From contig JAOPHQ010002341.1 of assembly GCA_030340625.1 (NCBI GenBank), positions 39,884-103,883 of the forward strand: a stretch of DNA of 64,000 nucleotides, read 5' to 3'. Below, one piece after another: positions 41,490 to 52,945 of this stretch. Position numbers and translations under genes: made by a program. Positions within the stretch are counted from its first letter, which is position 1, and each line of letters starts with the position of its first letter. The notes under the pieces were generated by a model. It was not told where the DNA came from, made no database searches, and was given only the letters and a program-made list of their open reading frames with translations. The stretch comes from Merluccius polli (lineage: Eukaryota > Chordata > Actinopteri > Gadiformes > Merlucciidae).

Positions 41490-42530
41490 CACTAGGCCTA
41501 TGTTCATATAGAGAACCACTGGGCCCTACTTTAATACTGATACACACACACAGATTGCATCTTCCAATATACACAGCATCATCAAGTGGTGATACCGTTA
41601 CACAACATTTCCATTCAACCTCAACCGACCTTCGCAGAAGCACAACCGATATTACTATTAAATGTGTTCTCTTACAGGAAAAAGTACATCCGAGGTTTTA
41701 AATATTAAACCCAGTTTAGCGCTTGTGCCGAAGTCCTGATGTAATTCTTTGTTTGATTCAGTAATGCAAACTAACTCGGTGGGCTCCAACTGACTTCCCC
41801 ACTCTATTATCATATATCATGGTTATTAATGTATGATTGACCTATATAGGTAATGGTATACATTTATCATTCTGCATGCCTTGTGATTACCTATTTATTT
41901 CTCTCTCTCTCGTTCTCGTCGCCCTGTCCTTACATCATTCTCTTTTTTACCTCGTGTAATCAGTTTCCATCGCTGCCTGTTCTGTCTCGTACCTCTCTTT
42001 CCCCTTGCAACACCGCCTGTGTCTCTCTCTTTGCTGAGGTGGCTGTACCTCTCGTGACTTTGACAAAGTAGGCTCCGCACATGTATTCCACATAGTTGTG
42101 CATGTGTGTGTGTGTGTGTGCGTGTGTGCAGTGCAGCATGTGAGCGTTTTACCTACACCACTCATGTCAACCTGAACTCCTCTGTTTTGTCCTCTCTCTC
42201 TCCCTCTCTTCCTCTCTTCCTCCTTTCGTCCAACCTTGTTTCTCACTCTGTGCATCTCTTTCTCCCTGTATATATCCCCAGGCCCTCCACCCCCCACTGT
42301 CTCTCCCCCCCCCCCCCCCCCCCTCTCTCTCTCATTGATAGTACAGCCTATGTGACCGGGGTACTGAGGAGCTAATCATTATTCCACAAGCAAAAAAAGC
42401 AAGGTGCTGCTCGCGCTGCATGCCAATTCCTCTGTTTTCACTCCTCCTCTGTCTCATTCTGTCTCTTTTCTTTCTGTCTCTCCCTCTTTTCCATCCTGTC
42501 TTCCAAGCAATGGTTAACATGGTAACCACC

Positions 42531-42711
42531 CTCCCTCCCTCCCTCCCTCCCTCCTCCCTCCCTCCCTCCCTCCCTCCCTCCCTCCCTCCCCTCACACAGC
42601 CAAATGGATAGAATGTGCAGTTGGATAGGATGTGCGAGGGACAGCGGTTGAAAACATGAGAGAGAGGGAGGGAGAGAGAGAGAGAGAGAGGGCGAGGGAG
42701 AGGGAGAGGGA

Positions 42712-42746
<35 letters not shown>

Positions 42747-42807
42747 TGGGAGAGAGAGAGAGAGAGAGAGAGGAGATGGGAGAGAGAGAGCGAGAGAGAG
42801 AGAGAGA
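42531..42807. repeat. (CCCT)n and facing (GA)n blocks
   Basis: A CCCT tract (42531-42590) is followed about 70 bp later by GAGA/GGGA blocks (42661-42807). They are roughly complementary and could fold on each other. Confidence 0.85.
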
Positions 42808-43262
42808 ACCCCATTGGATAGTGTTATTTGTTATGTTATCCTCATCTTGGATTATAAGGTGTACTGAATAAACTATTAAAAGCTGTGCAGCAGTGCAATT
42901 TGAAAACCTCTGTTAAGCAAGAGAAAAACACTACAGCTATTATTAACATAGATCAGATTAGATTAGATTAACGTGATCCCTGCGGGAGGGAAATTACATA
43001 ATTACTTACGACCCAAATATAATTCCTCTTGGAGAGTGGAGTAGATGTAAGCGGATAAACACAAGCTAATTTTAATAGACGGCATGTAATAAATGGCTAT
43101 ACTTTATGTTTATTAAACTGAGAGAGTAAAGTGTCTGTTCATTCATGGAAGTGGACCATTTACCATATAAACTATACACATACAGTACCACATGGTTCGG
43201 CCATGACGGAGGGGAATCTGACGTGTGGAATGGGGGAGGAAACACTGGGACTGTGGCTTCTC

Positions 43263-43264
<2 letters not shown>

Positions 43265-43307
<43 letters not shown>

Positions 43308-43316
43308 GTGTGTGTG
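43265..43316. repeat. (TG)n microsatellite
   Basis: About 50 bp of TG with one CG interruption. Confidence 0.9.
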
Positions 43317-44619
43317 ACGGAATGGGAGAGACGGAGCAAACAAAGTCCTCTGACTTCCTAAAGACTGGCACTGTGGGTCACAGCCGGGGGTAACCCTCTA
43401 TACTGCTGCCTTCTCTGGCTGTGTACACTGTCTCACACACACACACACACGCCGTCACCCTTCTCGCCCCCCATATACACACACGCGTGCGCATGCACAC
43501 ACGTGCACGCGCGCACGTACATACACATGCGCACATGCACACACATACCTACACATGGACAGACACACACACACACACACAGATGATCAGACACACACAG
43601 ATCACATACCCATCACATGCAGCACCATCGACATGTCCCGTGCAACTACATTTCCTACAGACGATGGAGGACTGACCAATGTCGATAAGAACCTATTATC
43701 ATTTATTATATACAAACATAATACATGATATTCGCTTGATACCTGTTGCCGGTATTAGCTGCTGGTATTAGATGTGCCGTTTAACTCTCATCACCACCAG
43801 CGGGAAGGCAGAAGCAGGAGCACAAGCTGCTGCTTTCTTCTTGGCTCCACCTTCATCTACAACCTCTGAAAGGGACAACAACAACGCAACACTTGAGTTG
43901 GCAAGGCAACAGTTCAAAGTGTTGAAACCCACAAACATAAAGAGACACATTCTTTTAGACTTTTTTCACAAACCTGGCTGGACGTCTGTGTGCACTTATT
44001 GCCTGGTCATTATCACAATGGGTCATAGATGCGGATGGAGCGCTACAAAGTTAAGGTGATATTACTGCACTTCACTGGATACTACAGCTGCTATCCAGTA
44101 CTACACTCATGTTCACTCAGATGGTAATACTTCCAACAACAAGACAACAACAAGAGTGATTTTCCAGTCAAGATCCTTACGATAATAAGGTCTTCCTAAT
44201 TATGGAAAGGATCTTGAATGGAATGCAGACCAACTGCATCTCTCAGCACAAATGTCCAGCGTGATGGTGTTGGTGTAGTCCTGGGCTGGTTTCAGTGGGG
44301 CTAAATCATTAATAACAATGAATCAGCTCCCTCTACGTATAGAGACTAGTGGTAGAGAACATATCACCTACCCCTTGCGACTGTCTGCAGCGCCAGGCTC
44401 CACCTCCTTCTGTCCCTTCCACAGAGGAGGCTCCTTTTCAGGGCTGCAGCTCAGCCCTGCAACGTCTGTATCTCGTGTCACCGATGGACCCTGGACCCTG
44501 GGAGAAAACCAGCCAGTGATCTGTTCATCTGATCAGCCTGCAACAACATGGAGAGAGACAGGTCTTGGACACCCCCAGGCTTTGGAAGCGGAAAAGAGGA
44601 GGTATTGATGTTTCAGATG

Positions 44620-44811
44620 CAAGGCCGGGTCTAGACAGGCATGTATGAGAGGGCAGCCACAAATCTTGAGGGGGCATTGTGCTCCAGCACCTTTTACCAT
44701 GTCTTTACCTGACAAATTCACTCACTAGGATGCGGGTACACCCCGGACCTACGACCGACGGGGGGTGGGGGTGGGGGCGCGATCGTAACCCACCCCGGAC
44801 CTACGACCGAC

Positions 44812-44851
<40 letters not shown>

Positions 44852-45015
44852 GGTGGTGGCGGCGGGGCCCTATGCAGCCGCATAGTCCGCATATAGCAAG
44901 AAACGGCTCTGGAGAGAGGCATGAGATAATAAAATTATATGAAATATAATATATTTTGGAGGATTTAGTTTGAGGGGGCACAACATTTATTTGACCCTGC
45001 CTAGACCCGCCCTGT
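44620..45015. mobile_element. Possible inverted-repeat element with poly-G core
   Basis: GGCCGGGTCTAGACAGGC near 44622 and CCCTGCCTAGACCCGCC near 44996 are imperfect inverted partners. Inside, the 22-bp phrase starting CACCCCGGACCTACGACC occurs twice, the second followed by about 35 G. No duplication at the flanks was found, so the class is open. Confidence 0.4.
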
Positions 45016-45059
45016 TCAGATGTTTCATCCTGGCTACTGCATCCTGTCTATTATTTTAG

Positions 45060-45185
45060 TATTCAGGACTATGTGTATGTGTTTTATTTTTATTTGTCTG
45101 TTTTTATTATTGTCTTTAGAAAGCGTTTTGTAAGCCTGCTTTTGAAAGATGCTATATAAATAAAGTATTTGTGTTATTATTATTA
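45060..45185. repeat. Interspersed-repeat tail
   Basis: AAAGCGTTTTGTAAGCCTGC, then GATGCTATATAAATAAAG and a TTATTATTATTA run resemble a widespread fish retroelement 3' end with a simple-repeat tail. No coding part is attached. Confidence 0.4.
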
Positions 45186-46286
45186 TTGTCAACTTACTGG
45201 CAGCTGGTTTGGTCAGTGCTCACGGTGGTGAAGGATGCTCCAGCTCTCCGAGCGGTGTCACCCGTTGCTTGGCGGGTCAACGAATGCCAGCAGGTCCTGG
45301 TCCTCTTGAGGAGTGGATGATGTCTTCAGCTGAGGTCAACACAATAATGATTTAGTAAACAGGTAAACAATAATGTCTACCTCAAATGTCTTTTTTGCAT
45401 TCACATTAACATTGCTACTACTCATAGTGTGTACATCAATATTTTTTTCTGTATTTATTGTTTGTAGTTTTTGCTCCTACTTAAATTGTATATCTATTTT
45501 TAATTTCTACTAGGTGTAAGTTAGACAGCCTGGGGGGGCAAGGCAAGGCAGAGGGGGGCCCATGGGAAATTAAGATTTTTTTTTCAAGTATTTTTTTGGT
45601 TGTTGTTCGAATAGTTCAACTAAATTTCATGATGAATATCGATCCAAATGCAAGCTTAGCGTATACGTTTAATACATTGGTATATTAATGTATTGTATTC
45701 CAAAAAAGTAAAGACTGCTGTCACTTCTCGGTGAACACCCCTTGAAAAAAGCGCAAAATGGTTCAGTCCACACAGGTGATTTCACCGCGAATCGCACCTT
45801 GCTCACGGTGAGACTTAGGAAATAATTGAAGTCTGGTTCTCAGAAGAGAAAGGAGAAGAAAGAAAGACAGGGAGAGAACACAAAATGAAGGAAGTCAGGT
45901 TCTGACAAACTTCTTTTCAAAGAAAGGTGAGCGCAAACGTTTAAGCACACAAGATAAAACTCATTCTTAACTGCCGTTAGCTCCTCCGTTATCGTTGCTC
46001 AGACGAACAGAGACAACCCAAAGCAAGAGCGGACAACAGACCGCACTTTAAAATGAGGCCTTGGTTATTAAGATAAAGGATACATAAAGTGTACGGTAGG
46101 CTAATATTGCAACAGCACACAGCAGGCTACTGATTTGAAGCAAGCTAATATTAAATTAATACTAAGCTGTTATTAGGCTACGTGGTAAATAATAAGCTAT
46201 GGCATAGGCTAGTTCCCAGACGTCATAACATTACACCATGGCTATCATCCTAGCTAGCAAAACTTAATTTGTGAAACACATTACAG

Positions 46287-46711
46287 GAAGCGGTCCAGCA
46301 GCAACAACCCCCTCATCCTCCACTGATGCAGACTTGAGACAAGGTGAGCTTAGTTCAACATGAAAGCAAAACCAAACTATTTTGACTTGAATGACTGTAA
46401 CAACAGGGTGTTTTAGTGTGTTATTAGGCAATAATTGAGATAAGAGGCTAATGTTAATTATGTCCTTCATGCTCCTATAGAGGGGCCTGATGTTGTAGAT
46501 AGAGAAGATGTGATAGAGGATGATGGAAGTGATGATGAAAGAGACGAAGGCAGCGAACATGAAGGTTGCATTCAGCGTAGAGAGGCGGAGTATGGAGAGA
46601 GGACAGAAGAGGAAATGAGAAATAGTCAGGCTGAAGCAGAACAGTTTTTTTTCCAGAGGATCCAGGATTATGGCCAGAGATGTTAACCAAGCCACAGAGA
46701 GAAATAATGGT
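46287..46711 (+). pseudogene. ZMYM1/hAT transposase-like fragment
   Basis: Two plus-strand exon-like blocks (46287-46343 with donor GTGAGC; 46481-46711). The second is acidic (DREDVIEDDGSDDERDEG) and ends with FPEDPGLWPEMLTKPQREIM, which resembles the DPxxWP entry segment of fish ZMYM1-like hAT-derived proteins. That segment is in a different frame from the acidic part, the change falling at an 8-T run near 46645-46652. That run plus CCAG could instead be an acceptor. Only the N-terminal region is present. Confidence 0.4.
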
Positions 46712-46926
46712 ATGTGCACTGGCAATTGAATTATGGTTAAGTCATGATAAGCTTTGTGATATAGCCAATGTTGCGGTATGGCCCTTGGGGGGCGTGGGGG
46801 GGGGGCATCAGGACTTGTTGTATATAGGGCCCCTGTCTATGATGTACTTTAACTGACAGACAATCAACACACAGTTTAAGTTTTTAGTATCTTTCACTCA
46901 CTGACTTATTGCTGTTAGTTACTCAC

Positions 46927-47107
46927 CTGTACCAAATGTCTGAATGCATGACCCAATCTCAGCCTCATTCACATGACAAGCGAGACCAAAGTCGATGACC
47001 TTGACCTGTAGTGGCTGTCCTGAGGTGTTGAGAAGCGTTATCATTTCAGGCTTGAGGTCCACGTGGATTAGCCCAATGGACTCATGGTGAAATAATGCTG
47101 TGGCCAC
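46927..47107 (-). pseudogene. HIPK-like catalytic-loop exon
   Basis: Acceptor ACCTTTCAG and donor GTGAGT are intact and the 60 codons are open: VATALFHHESIGLIHVDLKP, then EM, a linker, VKVIDFGLACHV. The Asp of HxD and the DFG are kept, but the Asn five residues after the Asp is Met. The RYYRAPE-like activation segment expected in HIPKs is missing; the exon ends CIQTFGT. Confidence 0.75.
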
Positions 47108-47633
47108 CTGAAAGGTCATGGAAAAATAGGAACAATATTGTCATTTTTATTGTGATTAAATTGCTCCGCTTCAACTTCAAGGGATAATAGGATTGAGTTC
47201 AGGTTTCATGTTAAAAGCACCTGACATCAGCGTTTGAGTGATACGATACTACACATTATATATTCAATATTGTCTAGAGATTGAACTACAGCAGACTTGT
47301 TCCAGAATGATCCGAATCTCCTGCTGGGCAGAGTCGCCTGTGCTCTCTGGCCGACAAAGTCCCAGAGACTTAAGTGAAGGAGCTCGTTTGCCATACAGCA
47401 ACCAGCTGTAGCAGCTTACAATCCCACATCTGTCTGGGTACAAATGGTCTGAGTGCCCGTAGCATAGCAATCTGCAATTTTGCAGGTTAGGGAGACATTT
47501 TAAATGTCAAATCACACAAAAACTAATGTTTACTAAGTTTGTATTTTTATAAAATAATATATGACAAAATATATGTACATGTTGTATGTGTATACGTGTC
47601 TGTGTTAAGCTGACATTGAAATGTATGCATTAC

Positions 47634-47874
47634 CTCTTGCTTCACAAAATATATAATTAACCAAGAATGTCTTGGTTAATTATATACTTTTTCAGTGTAT
47701 ATAATTAATGAATTGGCTGTGTTAGAACATAGGACAACCTTGCCAAAGGTGCCCTCGCCCTCCACATATGTGTCAGATACAACATGCATCATGGTTTCTC
47801 TACACACCACAAAGTCCTCCTTTGGGACAGAGGAGAACTCTCTGGAAGAGGAACCGTCTGTTGAGCACAAACAG
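47634..47874 (-). pseudogene. HIPK-like P-loop exon, interrupted
   Basis: Acceptor CTCTCCTCCAG. The open part ends with VVSDTYVEGEGTFGKVVLCS, which matches a kinase glycine loop. The frame then stops inside a perfect 17-bp-armed palindrome (47650-47686). Beyond it VKQE precedes a GTAATG donor, as expected for the end of the exon. The palindrome looks inserted. Confidence 0.5.
47650..47686. repeat. Perfect AT-rich hairpin
   Basis: Arms of 17 bp (47650-47666 and 47670-47686) with a 3-nt loop. The motif is TATATAATTAACCAAGA and its reverse complement. Confidence 0.85.
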
Positions 47875-49522
47875 CTGGAGGAGAGAATGAGAGACAGGGT
47901 ATTTATTCACATCTTATCCATCTATCTTGAAATGTGATACATTTAAAAAGTGGGCTTGCTGCTGGATTTGTAATTGTTTTGACTTAACAGAATAAAATAT
48001 CAATCAATAAAACCAAGAACAATGAACTCTGCATCCATGTAAATGAATGCCCCTCAACAGTGTTGACTCTCTCACTCTAATCAAATCAAATGTAGTTATT
48101 CTCAGAAATACTCTCAAGAAAGCAATTAGACATTTTCACACAAGCCGTAGTAAAATCCCAAAGGCACCTTGATGAATTCAATTACAGCATAAACCGTAAT
48201 GGACACCGTTTCATAATATACACATTTTATGATCTATCTTGTATCCCTGATTTCAACCGAATAACAAGATGCAGCAATAATTTAAATCCACACTAAATAT
48301 ATTACAGAATTCATTATTATTAAAGAATGGCACATGACTTGTAAAAAATGAGTTGTAGTTCACAGCATTTATTATAATACCAAATACAGAGCGAAGTAAA
48401 CATTGCTCTGTATGATTCTCTGAGAAGTAAACATTGCTCTGTATGTTTCTCTGAGATTGTAGCTGCTTATATCAGTGGAGTAAAGGTTTTTTTTGGCTAT
48501 TAGCATATATGGTGACATTGATAGCCTAATGTCACCATACTTAAAGGGCCGGTCCACCATTGTAACACATTGAGCCTTTATTTGGGGTAGTGGGAATGAG
48601 AAATGTTAGTTGTGTCTGGTATGTCAATATGTACTCGGTATTATGCTTTATTATATTTCTGGGTTTGTAACAGTCCACTTCACTGTGAACCAATTCTTCA
48701 TGTTTAGACTATGAGGGCAGAGTGACCATCTTATCTGTTATCCTTCAGACGCCTGTAAGGTTTCTCCAGCCCAAGGTGTAATGTCTCTTCCCCCAAACAG
48801 TAAATGTGAACTACTGTATAAACGTGTACCTCTTGTGTAGGCCTTGTACCTGCTTCACCTTACTCAGCGACATTCTTCTGCTTCTCCAAATACTCAGACA
48901 CTGTCGTCTTGTGGTTGCTGAGCATGTGATTCTGGATGGGCCGCATACCACTTGTTGATGATACTGTACAAATATGTGTCAACAACCTGAATAAATGAGA
49001 AGCATTGTGATTTTAAACAGTACCTACCCACTGTCTTGGTCACTTTGTTTCCTGGATGTCCATAAGCTTCCAGGGTTGGAGGAAAGATGGATGACTCCAT
49101 CCCAATAGACATCCGAGAAAAACATCACAACAAGAAAATGTTAATGTTAAATATAATCTGCCTAATTAGATTTGTATCAAATATGTAGGCGGCCTATACC
49201 AATGTAGAAAAATTATGCAAAATAAGTAATATGGTAGGCAGAATTAGGTATCTATTTTATAAAAAATGGAATCCCACCAATAGAGAGGTATTTCCTATGA
49301 TGGAGAGGAATGTGTCTTGAATCTTTCTGCCATGGAATGTGAATCTTTCTGCCATGGGGTGTGCATACCTTTATCTATTGGGTCCTAGTCTGACCCAACA
49401 TGGTTACTGGGTTAGCTCCCTCATTTCTGTTTGCATTCAAATGTGTGCTTGCAGACTACGAGTAGCCATGCAATCAATCAGACCATGAGACAAAGCGGAG
49501 GATCTTTGCTGATCAGAGTGTT
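47875..49522. other. AT-rich region without recognised genes
   Basis: No frame with family similarity. It holds a direct duplication at about 48394-48455 (AGTAAACATTGCTCTGTATG twice), a 12-bp-armed inverted repeat at about 48508-48539 (TATGGTGACATT/AATGTCACCATA) and a 22-bp duplication near 49317-49360 (GAATCTTTCTGCCATGG). Confidence 0.55.
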
Positions 49523-49545
49523 GTGGTAATGGCTAGTACAATGCT

Positions 49546-49547
<2 letters not shown>

Positions 49548-49607
<60 letters not shown>

Positions 49608-49686
49608 CGTTCCATGGGTTGGAAAGTGAAGCGATGGGAAACACGGGGAGCAAGGGTTCAGGAGAGGGACGGTGGGCGGAAAGGGA

Positions 49687-49727
<41 letters not shown>

Positions 49728-49740
49728 GGGGGGGGGGGGG
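49548..49740. repeat. (CA)n, then (TG)n plus poly-G
   Basis: CA array at about 49548-49605 and TG array at 49690-49725, running into about 15 G. The two arrays are complementary and 85 bp apart. Confidence 0.9.
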
Positions 49741-49877
49741 TTGTTGAGAGCAGACCAGAGCAGAACTGACAGCTCAGCGTTGTTAGATGCTATATTTGCC
49801 CCCCCCCCCCATCTGATCTGATTAGCGGACAGCTTGGTGGTCCCAGCTAAGCAGACGTATCCCGCGGCTCATTTCAG

Positions 49878-49979
49878 ACAATGTCACTCACCCTGGGTGA
49901 CGTTGTCATCAGAGCCCGCCTTTACATTGACCCTCTGTGGTCTCACATCAAGACATTTTTTCAGTGTATCTTCTCGGTA
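49878..49979 (+). other. Candidate orphan coding exon
   Basis: ATTTCAG precedes ACAATGTCACTC, and the frame runs open (MSLTLGDVVIRARLYIDPLW, then SHIKTFFQCIFS) to a donor-like TCG|GTAAGA. The composition looks protein-like, but I do not recognise it. It may be a first coding exon of an unseen gene or chance. Confidence 0.2.
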
Positions 49980-50299
49980 AGATTGATGCAAAATTGCTCA
50001 CTGACATTTACGGGATTAAAAGGCGCCGTTTGGTACGTTCAGTCGTATTTCCATAAGGGCCTTGTTATAACAACGCAGCGGCATGACAGAAATGCCCTTT
50101 CGAGACTTTTACTCCAAACAGTTGTTGGACTGTTTTGCCACAAGTAATTAGAGCGCCACCTTGCGCGGTGTGTGACTAAATCAATGATCCGGTCACGACG
50201 AGGCCGCTGTAATGGGCTCGGACCACATGAAATGCAAGGGAAGTGTCGAGGCAGCAAGGTTAAGAAGTGATCCATACTAAAAAGGCTGCTGAGAGAGAC

Positions 50300-50303
<4 letters not shown>

Positions 50304-50349
<46 letters not shown>

Positions 50350-50443
50350 CGCGAGAGAGAGAGAGAGGGGGCGTTTGAGGGGAGCTGGAGCGTCTTAGGG
50401 TCCAGAAGCTCTCTCTTGCTGTCTCGTTATCGCGCTCTCTCTC

Positions 50444-50497
<54 letters not shown>

Positions 50498-50669
50498 ACT
50501 CTCACTCCCTCTGTCTCATTCTCACTCTCTCACTCTCTCGCTTTCCCTCTCTTCTTTTGTATTTATGCAATTGTGTTCATTCATTCATTTTTAATATGTT
50601 GAATTGATTTTTTGATGAGTAAGTTGTTTGGAAGCGTTGTATAACATAGATAAATGTGGTTTGAAACGT

Positions 50670-50716
<47 letters not shown>

Positions 50717-50794
50717 GGGCAGATAAGAAGGCATGGTGTGATGGGAGTGCAGGTGGCTGCCAGTCCAATGGTGCTGGACGTCGTGATGTCAGCT

Positions 50795-50830
<36 letters not shown>

Positions 50831-50835
50831 GCTGG
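50304..50835. repeat. GA, CTGT and CT simple-repeat cluster
   Basis: (GA)n at 50304-50368, (CTGT)n at 50443-50492, (CT)n at 50672-50712 and again at 50798-50827. Confidence 0.9.
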
Positions 50836-50944
50836 GTAAGGTGAGTATAAGGCTTGTGGATGTTCTTCACGTCTCTCGAGAGTCAGGGCCCAGAGGGAGA
50901 TGGAATGATTATTTTTAGGAAGTGTGGTGCAGTCCTCTACGTGA

Positions 50945-51188
50945 TCCTGTGTGTGTCTGTAGGTGGTTGTGGGTGTGAGTTGTTATGGGTGTGTGCTTGT
51001 GTGTGAGGGGGGCAGTGTATGAGTGGCTATACGTGTATTGGATATGTGTGTATATTAGTATGTCTCTGGGTGTGCGTGTGTGTATCATTGTGTGTGTGTG
51101 TGTGTTGGGTAATGTGTATGTGTGTGTGTCTGTGTGCAGGTGGTGTGTGTATATACTGTATATATGTGTGTGTGTGTGTACATGTACT

Positions 51189-51228
<40 letters not shown>

Positions 51229-51434
51229 TGTGTGTGTTTTGTTTGATCTGTCAGAGTGCCTTGGCTGGATGCTGATGCTGACTGTGTGGTTGTGTTGACA
51301 CATATCAGTGACATGATGTCAATATGTGATGAGAACAGGATATTACTTGTGTTTACTACGTGTGTGTGTGTGTGTGTGCTTGTGCGCGTGCATGTGCTTG
51401 TGCGTATGTGAGTGGGAGTGTCTGTGTTCTTGTG

Positions 51435-51466
<32 letters not shown>

Positions 51467-51475
51467 AAGTCAAGC
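50945..51475. repeat. Degenerate TG-rich region
   Basis: Imperfect TGTG stretches alternate with short unique words for about 500 bp. They make long open frames of Cys-Val repeats that are not genes. Confidence 0.85.
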
Positions 51476-51574
51476 GTGTGGTGGTCAGATTGCAGCCATG
51501 TCAAACTCAGTCAGGGTAGTTTATCCAGGCAGGAGATGAAACATATCCTGTCATTACTCCCAGCAACCCACCTC

Positions 51575-51576
51575 TC

Positions 51577-51660
<84 letters not shown>
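51575..51660. repeat. (CT)n microsatellite
   Basis: A nearly pure CT array of about 80 bp. Confidence 0.93.
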
Positions 51661-51913
51661 TTATCCGTGTGAGTTTGTCTCCACAAGAGCACCAGTATAC
51701 TGGTGCTGGAGTGAGTGACTGCGTGTGAGAAATGTACCATTTGTTATCTCTCTGTGTACATGTTTTTGTGTGTGTGTGTGTGTGCGTGTGTGCGTGCACG
51801 TTTTACATGTGTATGTGCGTGTGTAGTGCAGCGTGGGATTGCGCATGTGTGTCCCCCGCAGTTTTTCTGCGTCTTTCCTCATATTTCAAACTCTTATCTC
51901 TGAGACTGACAGA

Positions 51914-52164
<251 letters not shown>

Positions 52165-52165
<1 letters not shown>

Positions 52166-52223
52166 GGGGGGGGGGGGCAGTTCTGTTGATATTCATTAAC
52201 AGAACTGCCCCCCCCCCCCCCCC
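52165..52223. repeat. Poly-G/poly-C hairpin
   Basis: Perfect 23-bp arms: 13 G plus CAGTTCTGTT at 52165-52187, and its complement at 52198-52220, around a 10-nt loop GATATTCATT. It directly follows the long GA array. Confidence 0.85.
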
Positions 52224-52422
52224 TTAGAAGCTAGTGGGGAACGACAAAAGAGAAGGGAGGGCAATAAAAGAGAAGGGGGAGGCGAGGAGAGAGAGGGAGA
52301 GGGAGGACTAGGTGTCAGAAGTAGGAGGGGGCATGGAGGAGAGGGAGCCACAGAAGGAGAGCTGATTGGATTGGAGAGTAGAGACGAGGACGTATGGACT
52401 GTACTATTGAGCAAGCAGAGCG

Positions 52423-52436
52423 AGAGAGAGAGAGAG

Positions 52437-52499
<63 letters not shown>

Positions 52500-52945
52500 C
52501 GCGTGCCGGAGAGAGAGGTAGAGCGACAGAGGGAGAGTGAGAGAGACAGAGAGAGAGGCAGCGGGGAGGGTGAGTAAGTGAATGCAGTTTGCGGTCGCGT
52601 GTTGCGGAATCACAGCCACGTCCACGGGCGAACGGGAAGGAGCAGGACCTGAATCAACAAATGGAGAGGAGGGAGGAGGAGGAGAGAGGAGGAGAGGGAG
52701 AGGGCAGGATCTATACGGAGCGCACATGAAAGGAAAGAACATAGAAACGGGGAGGAGAGCGGAGGAGAACCTGTCTCCCTCACGTCCTTCTAATCTTGCC
52801 ATCTGACTCCGCTGCAAATAACCCCCCCCCCCCCACCCACCCACCCCATCCCACCATACCCGCCCCCCCCCCACACACCCCCTTGACTCAACCCACCCCC
52901 CACCAGCACCACCACCCACCCCCCCCCCCCCCCCACCCCCCCCCC
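52423..52945. repeat. (GA)n and poly-C/CCCA-rich tracts
   Basis: A GA array (about 52423-52500) with GA-rich flanks, then about 125 bp of C, CCCA and CACC runs (52821-52945). Confidence 0.88.

Larger units (their letters stand above)
39091..43767. other. Intergenic region with scattered microsatellites
   Basis: No credible gene is visible. It contains a CA/GGACACG repeat (40015-40140), C plus CA runs (41427-41487), CT-rich DNA (41900-42330), a (CCCT)n tract (42531-42590), GA blocks (42661-42807) and a TG array (43265-43316). Near 42956-43000 a GATTAGATTA run and GATCCCTGCGGGAGGGAAATT resemble fish interspersed-repeat debris. Confidence 0.55.
43768..47874 (-). pseudogene. Degenerate HIPK-like protein kinase gene
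   Basis: Minus-strand exon-like blocks with plausible splice sites: 47874-47634 (P-loop EGEGTFGKVV), 47471-47297 (LSLWDF, then QQEIRIILEQ in a different frame), 47107-46927 (catalytic loop and DFG), 45329-45262 (EDQDLLAFVDPPSNG), 44497-44372 (EPPLWKGQKEVEPG) and possibly 43865-43768. HLKPEN-type catalytic loops followed by VKVIDFG are typical of homeodomain-interacting protein kinases, which are greatly expanded in fish. Here the loop reads HVDLKPEM, so the metal-binding Asn is lost. A frameshift divides block 2, the frame of block 1 ends early, and exons for the C-lobe after DFG are absent. The downstream blocks (45.3-43.8 kb) are linked only by strand and proximity: the 45.3 and 44.5 kb blocks are phase-compatible, but the last is not. 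Assembly indels remain possible. Confidence 0.6.

Noticed and set aside
42332..42814. Ser-Leu, Arg-Glu and similar repetitive frames over GA/CT arrays (also at 51886, 52404, 55854 and 63181)
   Set aside because: Pure products of simple repeats; no splice, domain or start context.
46264..46725. 153-residue minus-strand hydrophobic frame
   Set aside because: Antisense of the acidic ZMYM1-like segment; no splice continuity with the kinase blocks was found.
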